Source: Chromohalobacter sp. 11-W (GTDB taxonomy: Bacteria; Pseudomonadota; Gammaproteobacteria; Pseudomonadales; Halomonadaceae). From it: a stretch of DNA of 64,000 nucleotides. Of the stretch, positions 25,254 to 33,822 are shown one piece after another; positions within the stretch are counted from its first letter, which is position 1; the number at the start of each line of letters is the position of its first letter. The position numbers were made by a program, and so were the translations under genes. Location of the stretch: the NCBI RefSeq assembly GCF_029889905.1, contig NZ_JARANZ010000011.1, forward strand, positions 62,001 to 126,000, written 5' to 3'. The notes under the pieces were generated by a model. The model saw only the letters and a program-made list of their open reading frames with translations. It searched no databases and had not been told where the DNA came from.

Positions 25254-26630
25254 TCAACGCACCGACGAGCAGCGCGCTGGCAGACTCAGCCAGAAGATAT
25301 TGACGGCCGCGTCGCTTTCGCACCAGGCCTCTCCACCGTGCAACTGCGCCACGGAACGCACGATGGCCAGCCCCAGGCCGCCAGTGCCCGCCGGCCGCGA
25401 CCGCGCCGGATCACCGCGATAAAAGCGCTCGAAGAGCCGCTCTCGCTCCGCGGCGGGAATCGGCGCCCCGTGGTTGATCACCCCAATGCGACAGGCCCCG
25501 GCCTCTTGGCGCGACACCAGGCGGATCTCGGTGCCGCTGCGCCCATGGCGCAGCGCGTTATCGATGAGGTTGGCGAGCGCCCGGCGCAGCAGGTCGAGAT
25601 TGGCCGTCACCCGCCCCTGCATGTCGCTCACCAGCTCGCGACCGTCCTCGTCGGCCATGCCCTCGAAATAGTCGCAGAGCTGGTCGGCGAGGCCTCGCAG
25701 GTCGACCGTTTCACGCGGCAGCGCCCTCGACGGCTGCTCGGTGCGCGCCAGGAACAGCATGGTTTCGATCATGCGCGACAGCCGCTCGTACTCTTCGACG
25801 TGAGAGCCTAGCAGTTGGCGGTACTCCACCGGCGTGCGCTCCCGCTGAAGGGCCTGCTGGGTCGCCCCCAGCAGGTTGCCCAAGGGCGTGCGCATCTCGT
25901 GGGCGAGATCCTCGGAAAAGCGTGACAACTGGGCGAACCCTTCTTCCAGGCGCGCCAGCATCTGGTTGAGCGCACGGCTCAGCTCACGCAGCTCCGTCGT
26001 CTCGTCGTTCGCCTCCAGGCGCTGATGCAGGTGCGCCACGTCAATCGTGCGCGCCCGAGCGGCCAACCGTCTGACCGGACGCAAGCCGCGCCGTACCACG
26101 ACCCAGCCCAGTCCACAGGCCAGCGCCGCGCCCGCCCCCATGGCGAGCCACAGCCGCAACCGATAGGCGGCCAGCATCCGCTCTCGCTCATCGAGCGTCT
26201 TGCCAGCCACCAGGGTCAGGCGGCGCCCGTCGTGCTCGAGACTGCGCCAGGCCAGGCGCGTCGACGCGGCGTCGGGATGCTCACCGAGTCGCCCCTCCGG
26301 CGCCGGTGGCAACTCGGGCACCGGCAGGCCCGGCGGATTGACCTCGATCAGCGGCACGCCGTGCGCGTCGAGCACCCACAGTAGGCTCTCGCGATTGCCC
26401 AGCATATTGGCATAGAGCAGTGGCCGGCGGCGCAGCGCCGCGATGCTCCCGCCATCGTCCAGTAGCGCCTCCATGCGCTCGAGGCGGCCCTGCAGCATCT
26501 GGTCATCACGCCAGGCGATCTGTTCGCTCAAGGCGTGGTAGAGGTAGGCGCCGAGGCCGCCGAGCAACACCAGGCTCACCAAGGCGAAGAGTAGCGACAG
26601 GCGCATCGAGAGGGAGGCCGGCGCGCGCAT
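25254..26630 (-). CDS. hprS: Sensor histidine kinase, HprS/CusS type
   Basis: A 458-residue inner-membrane sensor. Two membrane helices (about 11-31 and 160-180) flank a periplasmic domain of about 130 residues. A HAMP domain, a HisKA domain with the phosphorylated His244 in SEDLAHEMRTPLGNLL, and an HATPase domain ending in GGLGLAIVRSVAQLHGG follow. It fits the heavy-metal/redox sensor group (CusS, CopS, HprS). The ATG overlaps the response-regulator stop by one base. The HprS name is preferred because the divergent gene encodes a periplasmic hydroxyisourate hydrolase, as next to E. coli hprRS (yedWV); a copper sensor remains possible. Confidence 0.8.
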   Translation of the reverse strand: MRAPASLSMRLSLLFALVSLVLLGGLGAYLYHALSEQIAWRDDQMLQGRLERMEALLDDGGSIAALRRRPLLYANMLGNRESLLWVLDAHGVPLIEVNPPGLPVPELPPAPEGRLGEHPDAASTRLAWRSLEHDGRRLTLVAGKTLDERERMLAAYRLRLWLAMGAGAALACGLGWVVVRRGLRPVRRLAARARTIDVAHLHQRLEANDETTELRELSRALNQMLARLEEGFAQLSRFSEDLAHEMRTPLGNLLGATQQALQRERTPVEYRQLLGSHVEEYERLSRMIETMLFLARTEQPSRALPRETVDLRGLADQLCDYFEGMADEDGRELVSDMQGRVTANLDLLRRALANLIDNALRHGRSGTEIRLVSRQEAGACRIGVINHGAPIPAAERERLFERFYRGDPARSRPAGTGGLGLAIVRSVAQLHGGEAWCESDAAVNIFWLSLPARCSSVR

Positions 26631-27301
26631 CAGCCGCGGTCCTCCAGCACGTAGCCCATGCCGCGCTCGGTATGGATCAGTCGACGCGTGAAGGGGTCGT
26701 CCACTTTGGCCCGCAGTCGACGCACGGCCACCTCCACCACGTTGGTGTCGCTATCGAAGTTCATGCCCCAAATCTCGGAGGCGATCAAGGTCCGCGACAG
26801 CACCTCGCCCTCCCGCTCGAGCAGCAGCTGCAACAGCGCGAACTCCTTATTGGTCAGCGCCAGCCGCGTCTCGCCCCGTGTGACCCGACGTTTCAGCACG
26901 TCCATGTGCAGCTCGGCCACCTGGAAGCGTTCCCGATCCCGCAGCGGGCCACGACGCAGCAGCGTCCTCACCCGCGCCAGTAGCTCGACAAAAGAGAATG
27001 GTTTGACGAGATAGTCGTCGGCGCCCAGTTCCAAGCCCTTGACCCGGTATTCCACGGCGTCCCGTGCGGTCAGGAACAACACCGGCACTTGGCTATGGCG
27101 ACGGATCAGCCGCAGCAGCTCCCAGCCGTCGAGCCCCGGCAGCATGACGTCGAGGATGATTAGCTCGAAGTCGGCCTCCTCGATCAGGTGCCGGCCATCC
27201 AGCCCGTCCCGGGCCACCTCGACCCGATATCCGGCCTCGCCCAGCCCCCTGGCCAGGTAGTCGGCGGTCTTGCTCTCGTCTTCCACCAGCAGGATGCGCA
27301 T
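26630..27301 (-). CDS. hprR: OmpR-family response regulator, HprR/CusR type
   Basis: A 223-residue regulator. The receiver domain has Asp8/Glu7, the phospho-acceptor Asp51 in [10 protein letters not shown] and Lys100. The winged-helix domain shows [31 protein letters not shown] and [24 protein letters not shown] lies about 9 bases before the ATG at 27301. Transcribed with the kinase gene. The divergent promoter region contains a box nearly identical to the HprR/CusR site of E. coli, so it likely activates hiuH and its own operon. Confidence 0.85.
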   Translation of the reverse strand: MRILLVEDESKTADYLARGLGEAGYRVEVARDGLDGRHLIEEADFELIILDVMLPGLDGWELLRLIRRHSQVPVLFLTARDAVEYRVKGLELGADDYLVKPFSFVELLARVRTLLRRGPLRDRERFQVAELHMDVLKRRVTRGETRLALTNKEFALLQLLLEREGEVLSRTLIASEIWGMNFDSDTNVVEVAVRRLRAKVDDPFTRRLIHTERGMGYVLEDRG

Positions 27302-27357
27302 GAAGCATGCCCCTCGATCAATGACGCCACAGGCTAGCCCGTTGCGCGCGGACTGCC

Positions 27358-27375
27358 CATTACAAAGTCGTAATC
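27358..27375. promoter_or_regulatory. HprR/CusR-like box
   Basis: CATTACAAAGTCGTAATC matches the E. coli HprR/CusR box CATTACAAAATTGTAATG (from memory) at 15 of 18 positions. It lies between the divergent response-regulator and hiuH genes, 68 bp before the hiuH ATG. A second inverted repeat, CCTGCC-gtca-GGCAGG, abuts it at 27375-27390. Confidence 0.75.
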
Positions 27376-27443
27376 CTGCCGTCAGGCAGGCGACGGCAAG
27401 GCACTGCCAAGATGCCACCTCCATCACGACAGGAGGTCTACCC

Positions 27444-27851
27444 ATGCGCCTATCCCGCACGCTGATCGCCGCCCTCGGCCTTTGCGCTGCCGCCCCGGCC
27501 CTGGCTGCCGACAACCCGCTGAGCGTGCACGTGCTCAACATCCAGTCCGGCCAGCCGTCGCCGGGCGTCGAGGTCCAGCTCGAGAAGCGCACCGAGAGCG
27601 GCTGGGCGTCACTGGCCACCGGGGTCACGGCCGAGTCCGGCCGTATCTCGGCGCTCTTTCCCGACGACCAAGCCTTCACCCCGGGCGTCTACCGCGTGAC
27701 TTTCGAGACCGGCGAGTGGTTCACCGAACACGATACCCAGACCTTCTTCCCCGAGATTCCGGTGCCCTTCGAGGTGACCGTTACCTCGCAGCACTACCAT
27801 ATCCCGCTGCTGCTGAGCCCCTACGGTTACTCCACCTACCGCGGCAGCTAA
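27444..27851 (+). CDS. hiuH: Periplasmic 5-hydroxyisourate hydrolase (transthyretin-like)
   Basis: A 135-residue protein with a signal peptide ([21 protein letters not shown], cut after residue 21). The transthyretin-like domain starts [17 protein letters not shown] and ends [19 protein letters not shown]; the terminal YRGS is diagnostic of hydroxyisourate hydrolases. It would hydrolyse the product of urate oxidase in the periplasm. AGGAGG lies 8 bases upstream. E. coli has the same arrangement next to hprRS, where it belongs to a periplasmic oxidant response. A second, cytoplasmic copy (uraH) lies in the purine island. Confidence 0.93.
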   Translation: MRLSRTLIAALGLCAAAPALAADNPLSVHVLNIQSGQPSPGVEVQLEKRTESGWASLATGVTAESGRISALFPDDQAFTPGVYRVTFETGEWFTEHDTQTFFPEIPVPFEVTVTSQHYHIPLLLSPYGYSTYRGS

Positions 27852-27876
27852 CGCCGCCTCGGTCCGTCGAAAGCAA

Positions 27877-27904
27877 GAAGCCCCCGGCCTTGGCCGAGGG
27901 CTTC
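27877..27904. terminator. Bidirectional terminator between hiuH and djlA
   Basis: A 7-bp outer stem GAAGCCC/GGGCTTC and a 4-bp inner stem are separated by a small internal loop. The hairpin lies between the two convergent genes, with T-rich sequence on the minus-strand side. Confidence 0.7.
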
Positions 27905-27933
27905 TCTGCGTCATGGACGAAGCGCCGCGGGCG

Positions 27934-28710
27934 TCAGGCGTTCGCCTCGCGCGACTTCTTGATCAGATCGTAGGCGTTGGAGATTTCCTGGGTCCGGGTC
28001 TCGGCCATTTCGCGCATGCTCTCGGGCAAGCCCTTGCCGGCGAGCTTGTCCGGGTGATTCTGGCTCATCAGGCGACGATAGGCCCGCTTGAGTTCGGCAT
28101 CGCTGGCATCGGATTCCACACCGAGCACTCGGTAGGCATCGGTCAGCGCCTGCTGCGATGTCGCGCCACCGCCCGCCTGCTGCTGACCGCCACGCAACAT
28201 GGCCTCGATCTGCTCGATCTCGGCTTCGCTGCATCCCAGTCCGCGCGCCACGCGCAGCAGCATGTCATGCTCGGCGGGATGCAATTCGCCATCGGCGGCA
28301 ATGGCCGAGAGCTGGACTTGCAGGAACACCTGCAACAGCGCGCGCTGCCCGCCGGTCACTCGCCGCACCGTGGCCAGTTCAGCGTCGAGGTCGAAGTCAT
28401 CGGCCTTACCGCGTTCGAAGGCCGCCTTCGCGCGCTCGCGCTGCTCCTCGTTCAAGCGTAAACGCTCAAAAAGTGCCTCGACGACACGCAGTTCGTCGCC
28501 GCTGACATGGCCGTCCGCCTTGCAGACGCACCCCATGACCGCGAACGTCGAATCGAGGAACTGCCCCTGCATTTGCGATAGCTTGGAGACGACCACACGG
28601 CGTACCAGACGCCGCGCGACCCAATACCCCAACATGGCACCGATAATCAGTCCCGGCAATTTACCGAACATGAAGCCGAGCCCGGCCCCAATCAAAATGG
28701 CGATCAGCAT
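27934..28710 (-). CDS. djlA: DjlA-type membrane-anchored DnaJ co-chaperone
   Basis: A 258-residue protein. An N-terminal Gly-rich membrane helix (about residues 3-30) resembles the dimerising helix of DjlA. A TerB-like domain follows at about 50-165 (CKADGHVSGDELRVVEALF, AIAADGELHPAEHDMLLRVA). The C-terminal J domain (about 190-255) contains the HPD triad in NHPDKLAGKGLP that stimulates DnaK. All three parts occur in DjlA order. It is the last gene after xseB-ispA-dxs. Confidence 0.93.
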   Translation of the reverse strand: MLIAILIGAGLGFMFGKLPGLIIGAMLGYWVARRLVRRVVVSKLSQMQGQFLDSTFAVMGCVCKADGHVSGDELRVVEALFERLRLNEEQRERAKAAFERGKADDFDLDAELATVRRVTGGQRALLQVFLQVQLSAIAADGELHPAEHDMLLRVARGLGCSEAEIEQIEAMLRGGQQQAGGGATSQQALTDAYRVLGVESDASDAELKRAYRRLMSQNHPDKLAGKGLPESMREMAETRTQEISNAYDLIKKSREANA

Positions 28711-28735
28711 GAAGTTTCCGTCTTGTCGCTAAATG

Positions 28736-30709
28736 TTAGTCATTTTGGTCTGGCGCACCCCAGCGCTGGCGTACCGCGGTCTCGATGCCCTTGGCGTCGA
28801 GACCGCACGCCGTCAACAATTCGGCGGGTTTGCCGTGCTCGACGAAGGCATCCGGCAGACCGAGATTCAATACTTCGACCTGGACACCCTCGGCGGCCAA
28901 GAGTTCATTGACGCCGCTCCCCGCACCGCCGGCGACGACATTCTCCTCGAGCGTCACCAGTAGCCGATGCCGGCGCGCTGCCGCGAGTATGGCGTCACGA
29001 TCCAGCGGTTTCACGCTGCGCATATTGAGGTGTGTGGCGTCGAGATTTTCGGCGACCTCGGCGGCGGGCCCGTTCATGCTGCCGAACGCCAGCAGCGCCA
29101 CGCCGTCCTGCGCGCCGGTACGCCGCGTCTCGGCCTCGCCGATGGGCAACGCCTCGAGGCCGGGCGCGAGCGTCGTCCCCGGCCCGGTGCCGCGCGGATA
29201 CCGCACCGCCGCCGGGCCTTCGTGATGATAGGCGGCACTCAGCATGGCGCGGCACTCGGCTTCATCGGCGGGCGCCAGCACCACCATGCCCGGGATGCAG
29301 CGCAGATAAGTGAGATCCAGTGCCCCATGATGCGTAGGGCCGTCTTCGCCGACCACGCCCGCGCGGTCGATAGCGAAGGTGACGTCGAGCGCCTGCACCG
29401 ACACGTCGTGGATCAACTGGTCATAGCCACGCTGCAGGAAGGTCGAATAGATCGCCACCACGGGCTTCATGCCCTCGCACGCCATGCCCGCCGCCAGCGT
29501 CACCGCGTGCTGCTCGGCGATCGCCACATCGTAATAACGCTCGGGATACTCGCGCGAGAAGCGGATCAGATCGGAACCTTCGCGCATCGCTGGCGTGATG
29601 CCGATCAAGCGCGTATCCGCCGCTGCCATGTCGCAGAGCCACTCGCCGAAGACATTGCAATACTTGCGCGGGGTCGGGCGCAAGACGTCTTCGCTGCGGG
29701 GCTTGGGCTTGGCTTCAGGCTCGGTCTCGTTGGGCGAGCGCGGCTCCACCTTGGGCGGCGGCTCACTGGCGGTTTTCTCGAGCTTGGTGATGGCATGATA
29801 GCCGATGGGGTCGGCCTCGGCGGGGCGAAAGCCGCGTCCCTTGCAGGTCTTGATATGCAGGAACTGCGGCCCCTCGAGGTTCGTCATACTGCCGAGCGTC
29901 TGCACCAGGGCCGGCAAGTCGTGGCCGTCGATGGGGCCGATGTAATTGAAGCCCATCTCCTCGAACAAGGTCGCCGGGCTGACCATGCCCTTGACGTGCT
30001 CTTCGGTGCGGCGCGCCAATTCCAGCGCGCCCGGCAGATGCGAAAGCACGCGCTTGCTGTTCTCGCGCATCACCGTATATGGCTTGCTGACCAGGATGCG
30101 TGCCAGGTAACTGGCCATACCGCCGACGTTCTCGGAAATCGACATCTCATTGTCGTTGAGAATCACCAGCATATTGGCATCGACATGCCCGGCATGCGCC
30201 AGCGCTTCGAACGACATGCCGGCGCTCAAGGCGCCGTCGCCGATGACCGCACAGACGCGGCGCTTCTCACCTTTGGTTCGCGCCGCCAGCGCCATGCCCA
30301 GCGCCGCGGAGATCGAGGTGCTCGAGTGGCCGACACCGAAGGTGTCGTAGGGCGACTCATCGCGCTTGGGAAACGCCGCCAGTCCGCCGAACTGGCGGAT
30401 GGTCGACATCTGCTCGCGACGCCCGGTGAGGATCTTGTGCGGATAGGCTTGATGGCCGACATCCCAGACCAAGCGGTCATGCGGTGTGTCGAGAATATGG
30501 TGCAAGGCGACGGTCAACTCGACCACGCCCAGCCCCGCGCCGAAGTGGCCGCCGGTACAGCCGACACTATAGAGCAAGTAAGCACGCAGCTCGTCGGCCA
30601 GTTCTCGCAACTGCGCCGCATTGAAATCGTGTAACGCCGCAGGTGACTCGAGGGTATCGAGCAACGGCGTGGCCGGACGTTCGGCAGGAATCTCGTCGAA
30701 CAGCTTCAT
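28736..30709 (-). CDS. dxs: 1-deoxy-D-xylulose-5-phosphate synthase
   Basis: A 657-residue thiamine-diphosphate enzyme that condenses pyruvate and glyceraldehyde 3-phosphate, the first step of the MEP isoprenoid route. The ThDP site [14 protein letters not shown] lies near 155, the central [15 protein letters not shown] near 400, and [15 protein letters not shown] near 440. It is longer than the usual roughly 620 residues because of a Pro/Glu/Lys-rich insert ([20 protein letters not shown]) in the linker between the first two domains. The ispA gene, for the next prenyl steps, lies 19 bp upstream in the same operon. Confidence 0.96.
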   Translation of the reverse strand: MKLFDEIPAERPATPLLDTLESPAALHDFNAAQLRELADELRAYLLYSVGCTGGHFGAGLGVVELTVALHHILDTPHDRLVWDVGHQAYPHKILTGRREQMSTIRQFGGLAAFPKRDESPYDTFGVGHSSTSISAALGMALAARTKGEKRRVCAVIGDGALSAGMSFEALAHAGHVDANMLVILNDNEMSISENVGGMASYLARILVSKPYTVMRENSKRVLSHLPGALELARRTEEHVKGMVSPATLFEEMGFNYIGPIDGHDLPALVQTLGSMTNLEGPQFLHIKTCKGRGFRPAEADPIGYHAITKLEKTASEPPPKVEPRSPNETEPEAKPKPRSEDVLRPTPRKYCNVFGEWLCDMAAADTRLIGITPAMREGSDLIRFSREYPERYYDVAIAEQHAVTLAAGMACEGMKPVVAIYSTFLQRGYDQLIHDVSVQALDVTFAIDRAGVVGEDGPTHHGALDLTYLRCIPGMVVLAPADEAECRAMLSAAYHHEGPAAVRYPRGTGPGTTLAPGLEALPIGEAETRRTGAQDGVALLAFGSMNGPAAEVAENLDATHLNMRSVKPLDRDAILAAARRHRLLVTLEENVVAGGAGSGVNELLAAEGVQVEVLNLGLPDAFVEHGKPAELLTACGLDAKGIETAVRQRWGAPDQND

Positions 30710-30728
30710 AAGCGTTGTCTACAACCGA

Positions 30729-31622
30729 TCAGTGATCGCGGTCGATCATATGGCGGGCCAGGTCGGCCAAAGGAAAAGCTCGCTCGCCCAGGGGTGCCAA
30801 GGCGTCCAGCGCCTCGTCGAGCAGGCCATGCGCCTTGGCACGGGCGCCTTCCAGGCCGAGCAAAGCCGGATAAGTGGGTTTGGCACGCGCCGCGTCGGCG
30901 CCGGTGGCCTTGCCCAGGGTCGCGGCGTCGCCAGCGACATCGAGGATGTCATCTTGAATCTGGAACGCCAAGCCGATGGCGGCAGCGTAGGCATCCAGCG
31001 CCGCCACGCAAGGGTCGTCTTCATCGACGGCCGCCAGGGCGCCGAGCCGCACGGCAGCGCGAATCAGCGCACCGGTCTTGTAACGGTGCATGGTTGCCAG
31101 GGCATCGACATCCAACTGACCGCCCACCGCGCACAGATCCAACGCCTGCCCGGCGGCCATGCCGTCACGGCCCGAGGCGTGGGCGAGCGCGCCCACCATC
31201 GCCCCTAGACGCGGCGGGCGCGCCTCGGCGAGCACCTCGAAAGCCAAGGTTTGCAGCGCGTCGCCGGTCAGGATGGCCATCGCCTCGTTATAGGCACGAT
31301 GCACGGTGGGACGCCCACGACGCATGTCGTCGTCGTCCATGGCGGGCAAGTCATCGTGGATCAGCGAGTAAGCGTGGATCAGCTCGATGGCGGCAGCGGG
31401 GGCATCCAGCGCGGTGTCCTCGGCGCCCAGGGCGCGTCCGGCGGCATACACCAACACCGGTCGCAGGCGCTTACCACCGCCCAGTACGCCATAGCGCATG
31501 GCGGCATCAAGCTCGCCCGCGACCGGCGTCGCGCGCTCGAAGACCCGCGCCAGCACTTGCTCGGTACGCGTCCGCGCCGTGGTGATGATGTCACGCTCGG
31601 CCAGGGGTTCAACGCTCACCAT
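30729..31622 (-). CDS. ispA: Farnesyl diphosphate synthase (IspA-type prenyltransferase)
   Basis: A 297-residue enzyme that adds isopentenyl diphosphate to allylic diphosphates. The first Asp-rich motif DDLPAMDDDD and the second QDDILD are both present, with FARM-side residues HAYSLIH as in bacterial farnesyl synthases. The ATG at 31622 overlaps the end of xseB by 14 bases, with GGGGAGG just upstream; longer frames lie inside xseB. The xseB-ispA-dxs order is widely conserved in proteobacteria. Confidence 0.94.
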   Translation of the reverse strand: MVSVEPLAERDIITTARTRTEQVLARVFERATPVAGELDAAMRYGVLGGGKRLRPVLVYAAGRALGAEDTALDAPAAAIELIHAYSLIHDDLPAMDDDDMRRGRPTVHRAYNEAMAILTGDALQTLAFEVLAEARPPRLGAMVGALAHASGRDGMAAGQALDLCAVGGQLDVDALATMHRYKTGALIRAAVRLGALAAVDEDDPCVAALDAYAAAIGLAFQIQDDILDVAGDAATLGKATGADAARAKPTYPALLGLEGARAKAHGLLDEALDALAPLGERAFPLADLARHMIDRDH

Positions 31623-31914
31623 CGACCTCCCCAGCATCGAAGGGCGTCTCATGGAAGCTACCATCGGGCTGCTCCAGCAGCGCCTTGACGCGCAACTCGG
31701 CGTTTTCCAGGCGTTGCTGGGCATCGCGGGTCAAATGCACACCGCGCTCGAACGCCACTAATGACGCTTCCAGAGACAGCTCGCCCGACTCCAGTTGGGC
31801 CACCAGCGATTCCAGACGCGTCAGTGTGGCCGCGAAATCCTCCGGAGCAGCGTCCTGAACATCCGTTTCGTCGGGCTGGGCGCCATCGCCAACCGATGCA
31901 TCCTTTTCCACCAT
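31609..31914 (-). CDS. xseB: Exodeoxyribonuclease VII small subunit
   Basis: A 101-residue helical protein with the family core DFAATLTRLESLVAQLESGELSLEASLVAFERGVHLTRDAQQRLENAE at about residues 26-73. The 25-residue acidic N-terminal extension is longer than in E. coli and suits a halophile. It pairs with XseA to degrade single-stranded DNA. First gene of the xseB-ispA-dxs run, overlapping ispA. Confidence 0.93.
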   Translation of the reverse strand: MVEKDASVGDGAQPDETDVQDAAPEDFAATLTRLESLVAQLESGELSLEASLVAFERGVHLTRDAQQRLENAELRVKALLEQPDGSFHETPFDAGEVDGER

Positions 31915-32230
31915 GGCGTTTCTCGCTCATCCGTGCGGACCGATGCTACGGCCCGGCTTGCCAAGAGTTGGCCCCACAGTATACACCCAAGCCCCGGGGA
32001 CGCGTCTGCCCCGGCGTGGCCGCCAGCATTGCCGATGCAGACGCGTTCATGCGCAAGGTGCAGCGAATTCATCCTCAAACAGGGTGCCTGTGCTACGATA
32101 TGGCCCCTGTCGCTGGGCAGCCTCCTCCCCCTTTTCATGCCTCGGGGGCATCGGATCGCCCGCTTGGACAGGCCACCACCATACCGATTAGATAAACGTC
32201 GCATCAGTCGACGAAAGGGTTGAACCGACA
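31915..32230. other. Divergent promoter region between xseB operon and serA
   Basis: These 316 bp separate two divergent genes and must contain both promoters. I see no convincing -35/-10 pair, riboswitch, repeat or small gene. The serA ATG has only a weak, distant AGGG site. Confidence 0.5.
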
Positions 32231-33481
32231 ATGGCCAAGACGTCTCTGGACAAGAGCAAGATCAAGATTCTGCTGCTCGAGGGCATTCATCAGTCCGCCG
32301 TGGACAACCTCCTGAATGCCGGTTACACCAACATCGAAACGCTCTCCACTTCCTTGTCCGAGGACGAGCTGGTCGAGAAGATCCGCGACGTTCATTTCAT
32401 CGGCCTGCGCTCGCGCACGCAGCTCACCGAGCGCGTATTCGCCGCCGCCGAGCGGCTCACCGCCGTGGGTTGCTTCTGCATCGGCACCAACCAGGTCGAT
32501 CTCAATGCAGCGCTCGAACGTGGCATTCCGGTCTTCAACGCGCCGTATTCCAATACCCGCTCGGTGGCCGAGCTGGTCCTCGCCGAAGCCATCATGCTGC
32601 TGCGCGGCATCCCCGAGAAATCCGCCCGCGCCCATCAGGGCGGCTGGTTGAAGTCGGCCAAGAACGCCCATGAAGCGCGCGGCAAGACGCTGGGGATCAT
32701 CGGCTACGGCAGCATCGGCGCTCAACTCTCGGTGCTCGCCGAATCACTGGGCTTCGATGTTCTCTATTACGACGTGATCACCAAGCTTGCCATGGGCAAC
32801 GCGCGTCAGGTGGGATCGCTCGAGGAGCTACTGGCGCGTGCCGACATCGTCAGCCTGCACGTGCCCGATGTGCCGTCCACGCGCTGGATGATCGGCCACG
32901 ACCAGTTGGCGCTGATGAAGCAGAGCGCCATCTTCATCAACGCCTCACGCGGCACCGTGGTGGATATCGAGGCGCTGGCCGAAGTACTTGAGAGCGGCAA
33001 GCTGCTCGGCGCGGCCATCGACGTCTTCCCCGTCGAACCCAAGAGTACCAACGATGAGTTCGTCTCGCCGTTGCGCGGCAAGGACAACGTCATCCTCACC
33101 CCGCACATCGGCGGCTCGACCCTGGAAGCCCAGGAAAACATCGGTATTGAGGTCTCCGAGAAGCTGATCACCTATTCCGACAATGGCACCACCATCACCT
33201 CGGTCAACTTCCCCGAGGTCGCGTTGCCCGCGCACCCGGACAAGCACCGCTTGCTGCACATCCACGAGAACGTGCCGGGCGTGATGTCCGAGATCAACAA
33301 GGTACTCGGCGACGAAGGTATCAACATCTCGGCGCAGTACCTGCAGACCAACAGCGGCGTCGGCTATGTGGTCATCGATGTCGACAAGGCCTACGGCCCC
33401 AAAGCGCTCGAAGCGCTCAAGCGCGTCAATCATACGCTGCGCCTGCGCGTGCTCTACTCTGAGAGCAACTTCGAAGCTTGA
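32231..33481 (+). CDS. serA: D-3-phosphoglycerate dehydrogenase
   Basis: A 416-residue E. coli-type enzyme that oxidises 3-phosphoglycerate with NAD+, the first step of serine synthesis. The Rossmann loop LGIIGYGSIGAQLSVLAESLG is at about 156-176, the catalytic His in LTPHIGGST near 293, and a C-terminal ACT domain begins with LLHIHENVPGVMSEIN near 338, which would bind serine as feedback inhibitor. A 12-bp stem terminator follows. Confidence 0.96.
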   Translation: MAKTSLDKSKIKILLLEGIHQSAVDNLLNAGYTNIETLSTSLSEDELVEKIRDVHFIGLRSRTQLTERVFAAAERLTAVGCFCIGTNQVDLNAALERGIPVFNAPYSNTRSVAELVLAEAIMLLRGIPEKSARAHQGGWLKSAKNAHEARGKTLGIIGYGSIGAQLSVLAESLGFDVLYYDVITKLAMGNARQVGSLEELLARADIVSLHVPDVPSTRWMIGHDQLALMKQSAIFINASRGTVVDIEALAEVLESGKLLGAAIDVFPVEPKSTNDEFVSPLRGKDNVILTPHIGGSTLEAQENIGIEVSEKLITYSDNGTTITSVNFPEVALPAHPDKHRLLHIHENVPGVMSEINKVLGDEGINISAQYLQTNSGVGYVVIDVDKAYGPKALEALKRVNHTLRLRVLYSESNFEA

Positions 33482-33505
33482 CGGCACACTGACCGCTTAA
33501 CGCAA

Positions 33506-33531
33506 CACGGCCCCTCCTCGGAGGGGCCGTG
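33506..33531 (+). terminator. Terminator of serA
   Basis: A perfect 12-bp stem CACGGCCCCTCC/GGAGGGGCCGTG with a 2-base spacer lies 24 bp after the stop, followed by GCGTTTGTG, a weak U-tract. Confidence 0.75.
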
Positions 33532-33574
33532 GCGTTTGTGGCCTACTAGATCCGGCGATTGCCCTATCGCGGCC

Positions 33575-33742
33575 TCACGGCGTCTCGTTGGAATGCGACA
33601 CATCCGCCGGATTGCTGGTCGGCCCGCTCTGGGGCACGCCCTTCTTGACTTCACGATGACCATCGTCATAGGTATTGACCGTGCAGCCGGCGAGCCCCGC
33701 CAGCAGCAACGCAGTTCCCACGACCGCAAGTAGATAACGCAT
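33575..33742 (-). CDS. Small hypothetical lipoprotein
   Basis: A 55-residue protein. The N-terminus has a lipoprotein signal peptide ending in the lipobox LAGC (cysteine at about residue 20), followed by a short polar tail (TVNTYDDGHREVKKGVPQSG). GAGGGA lies 6 bases before the ATG at 33742. No family is recognisable. It sits between serA and the TonB receptor gene. Confidence 0.7.
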   Translation of the reverse strand: MRYLLAVVGTALLLAGLAGCTVNTYDDGHREVKKGVPQSGPTSNPADVSHSNETP

Positions 33743-33822
33743 ACGTTCCCTCACTTTCTGATTATCGACCCACTTGCCCACTGGCCGTGACTACGCACCA
33801 ATGAGCGAATGACGCGACGCGT

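Noticed and set aside
28967-30634. Very long plus-strand open frame opposite dxs
   Set aside because: It is antisense to a fully recognisable dxs gene, has no ribosome site or known motif, and reflects GC-rich codon bias.
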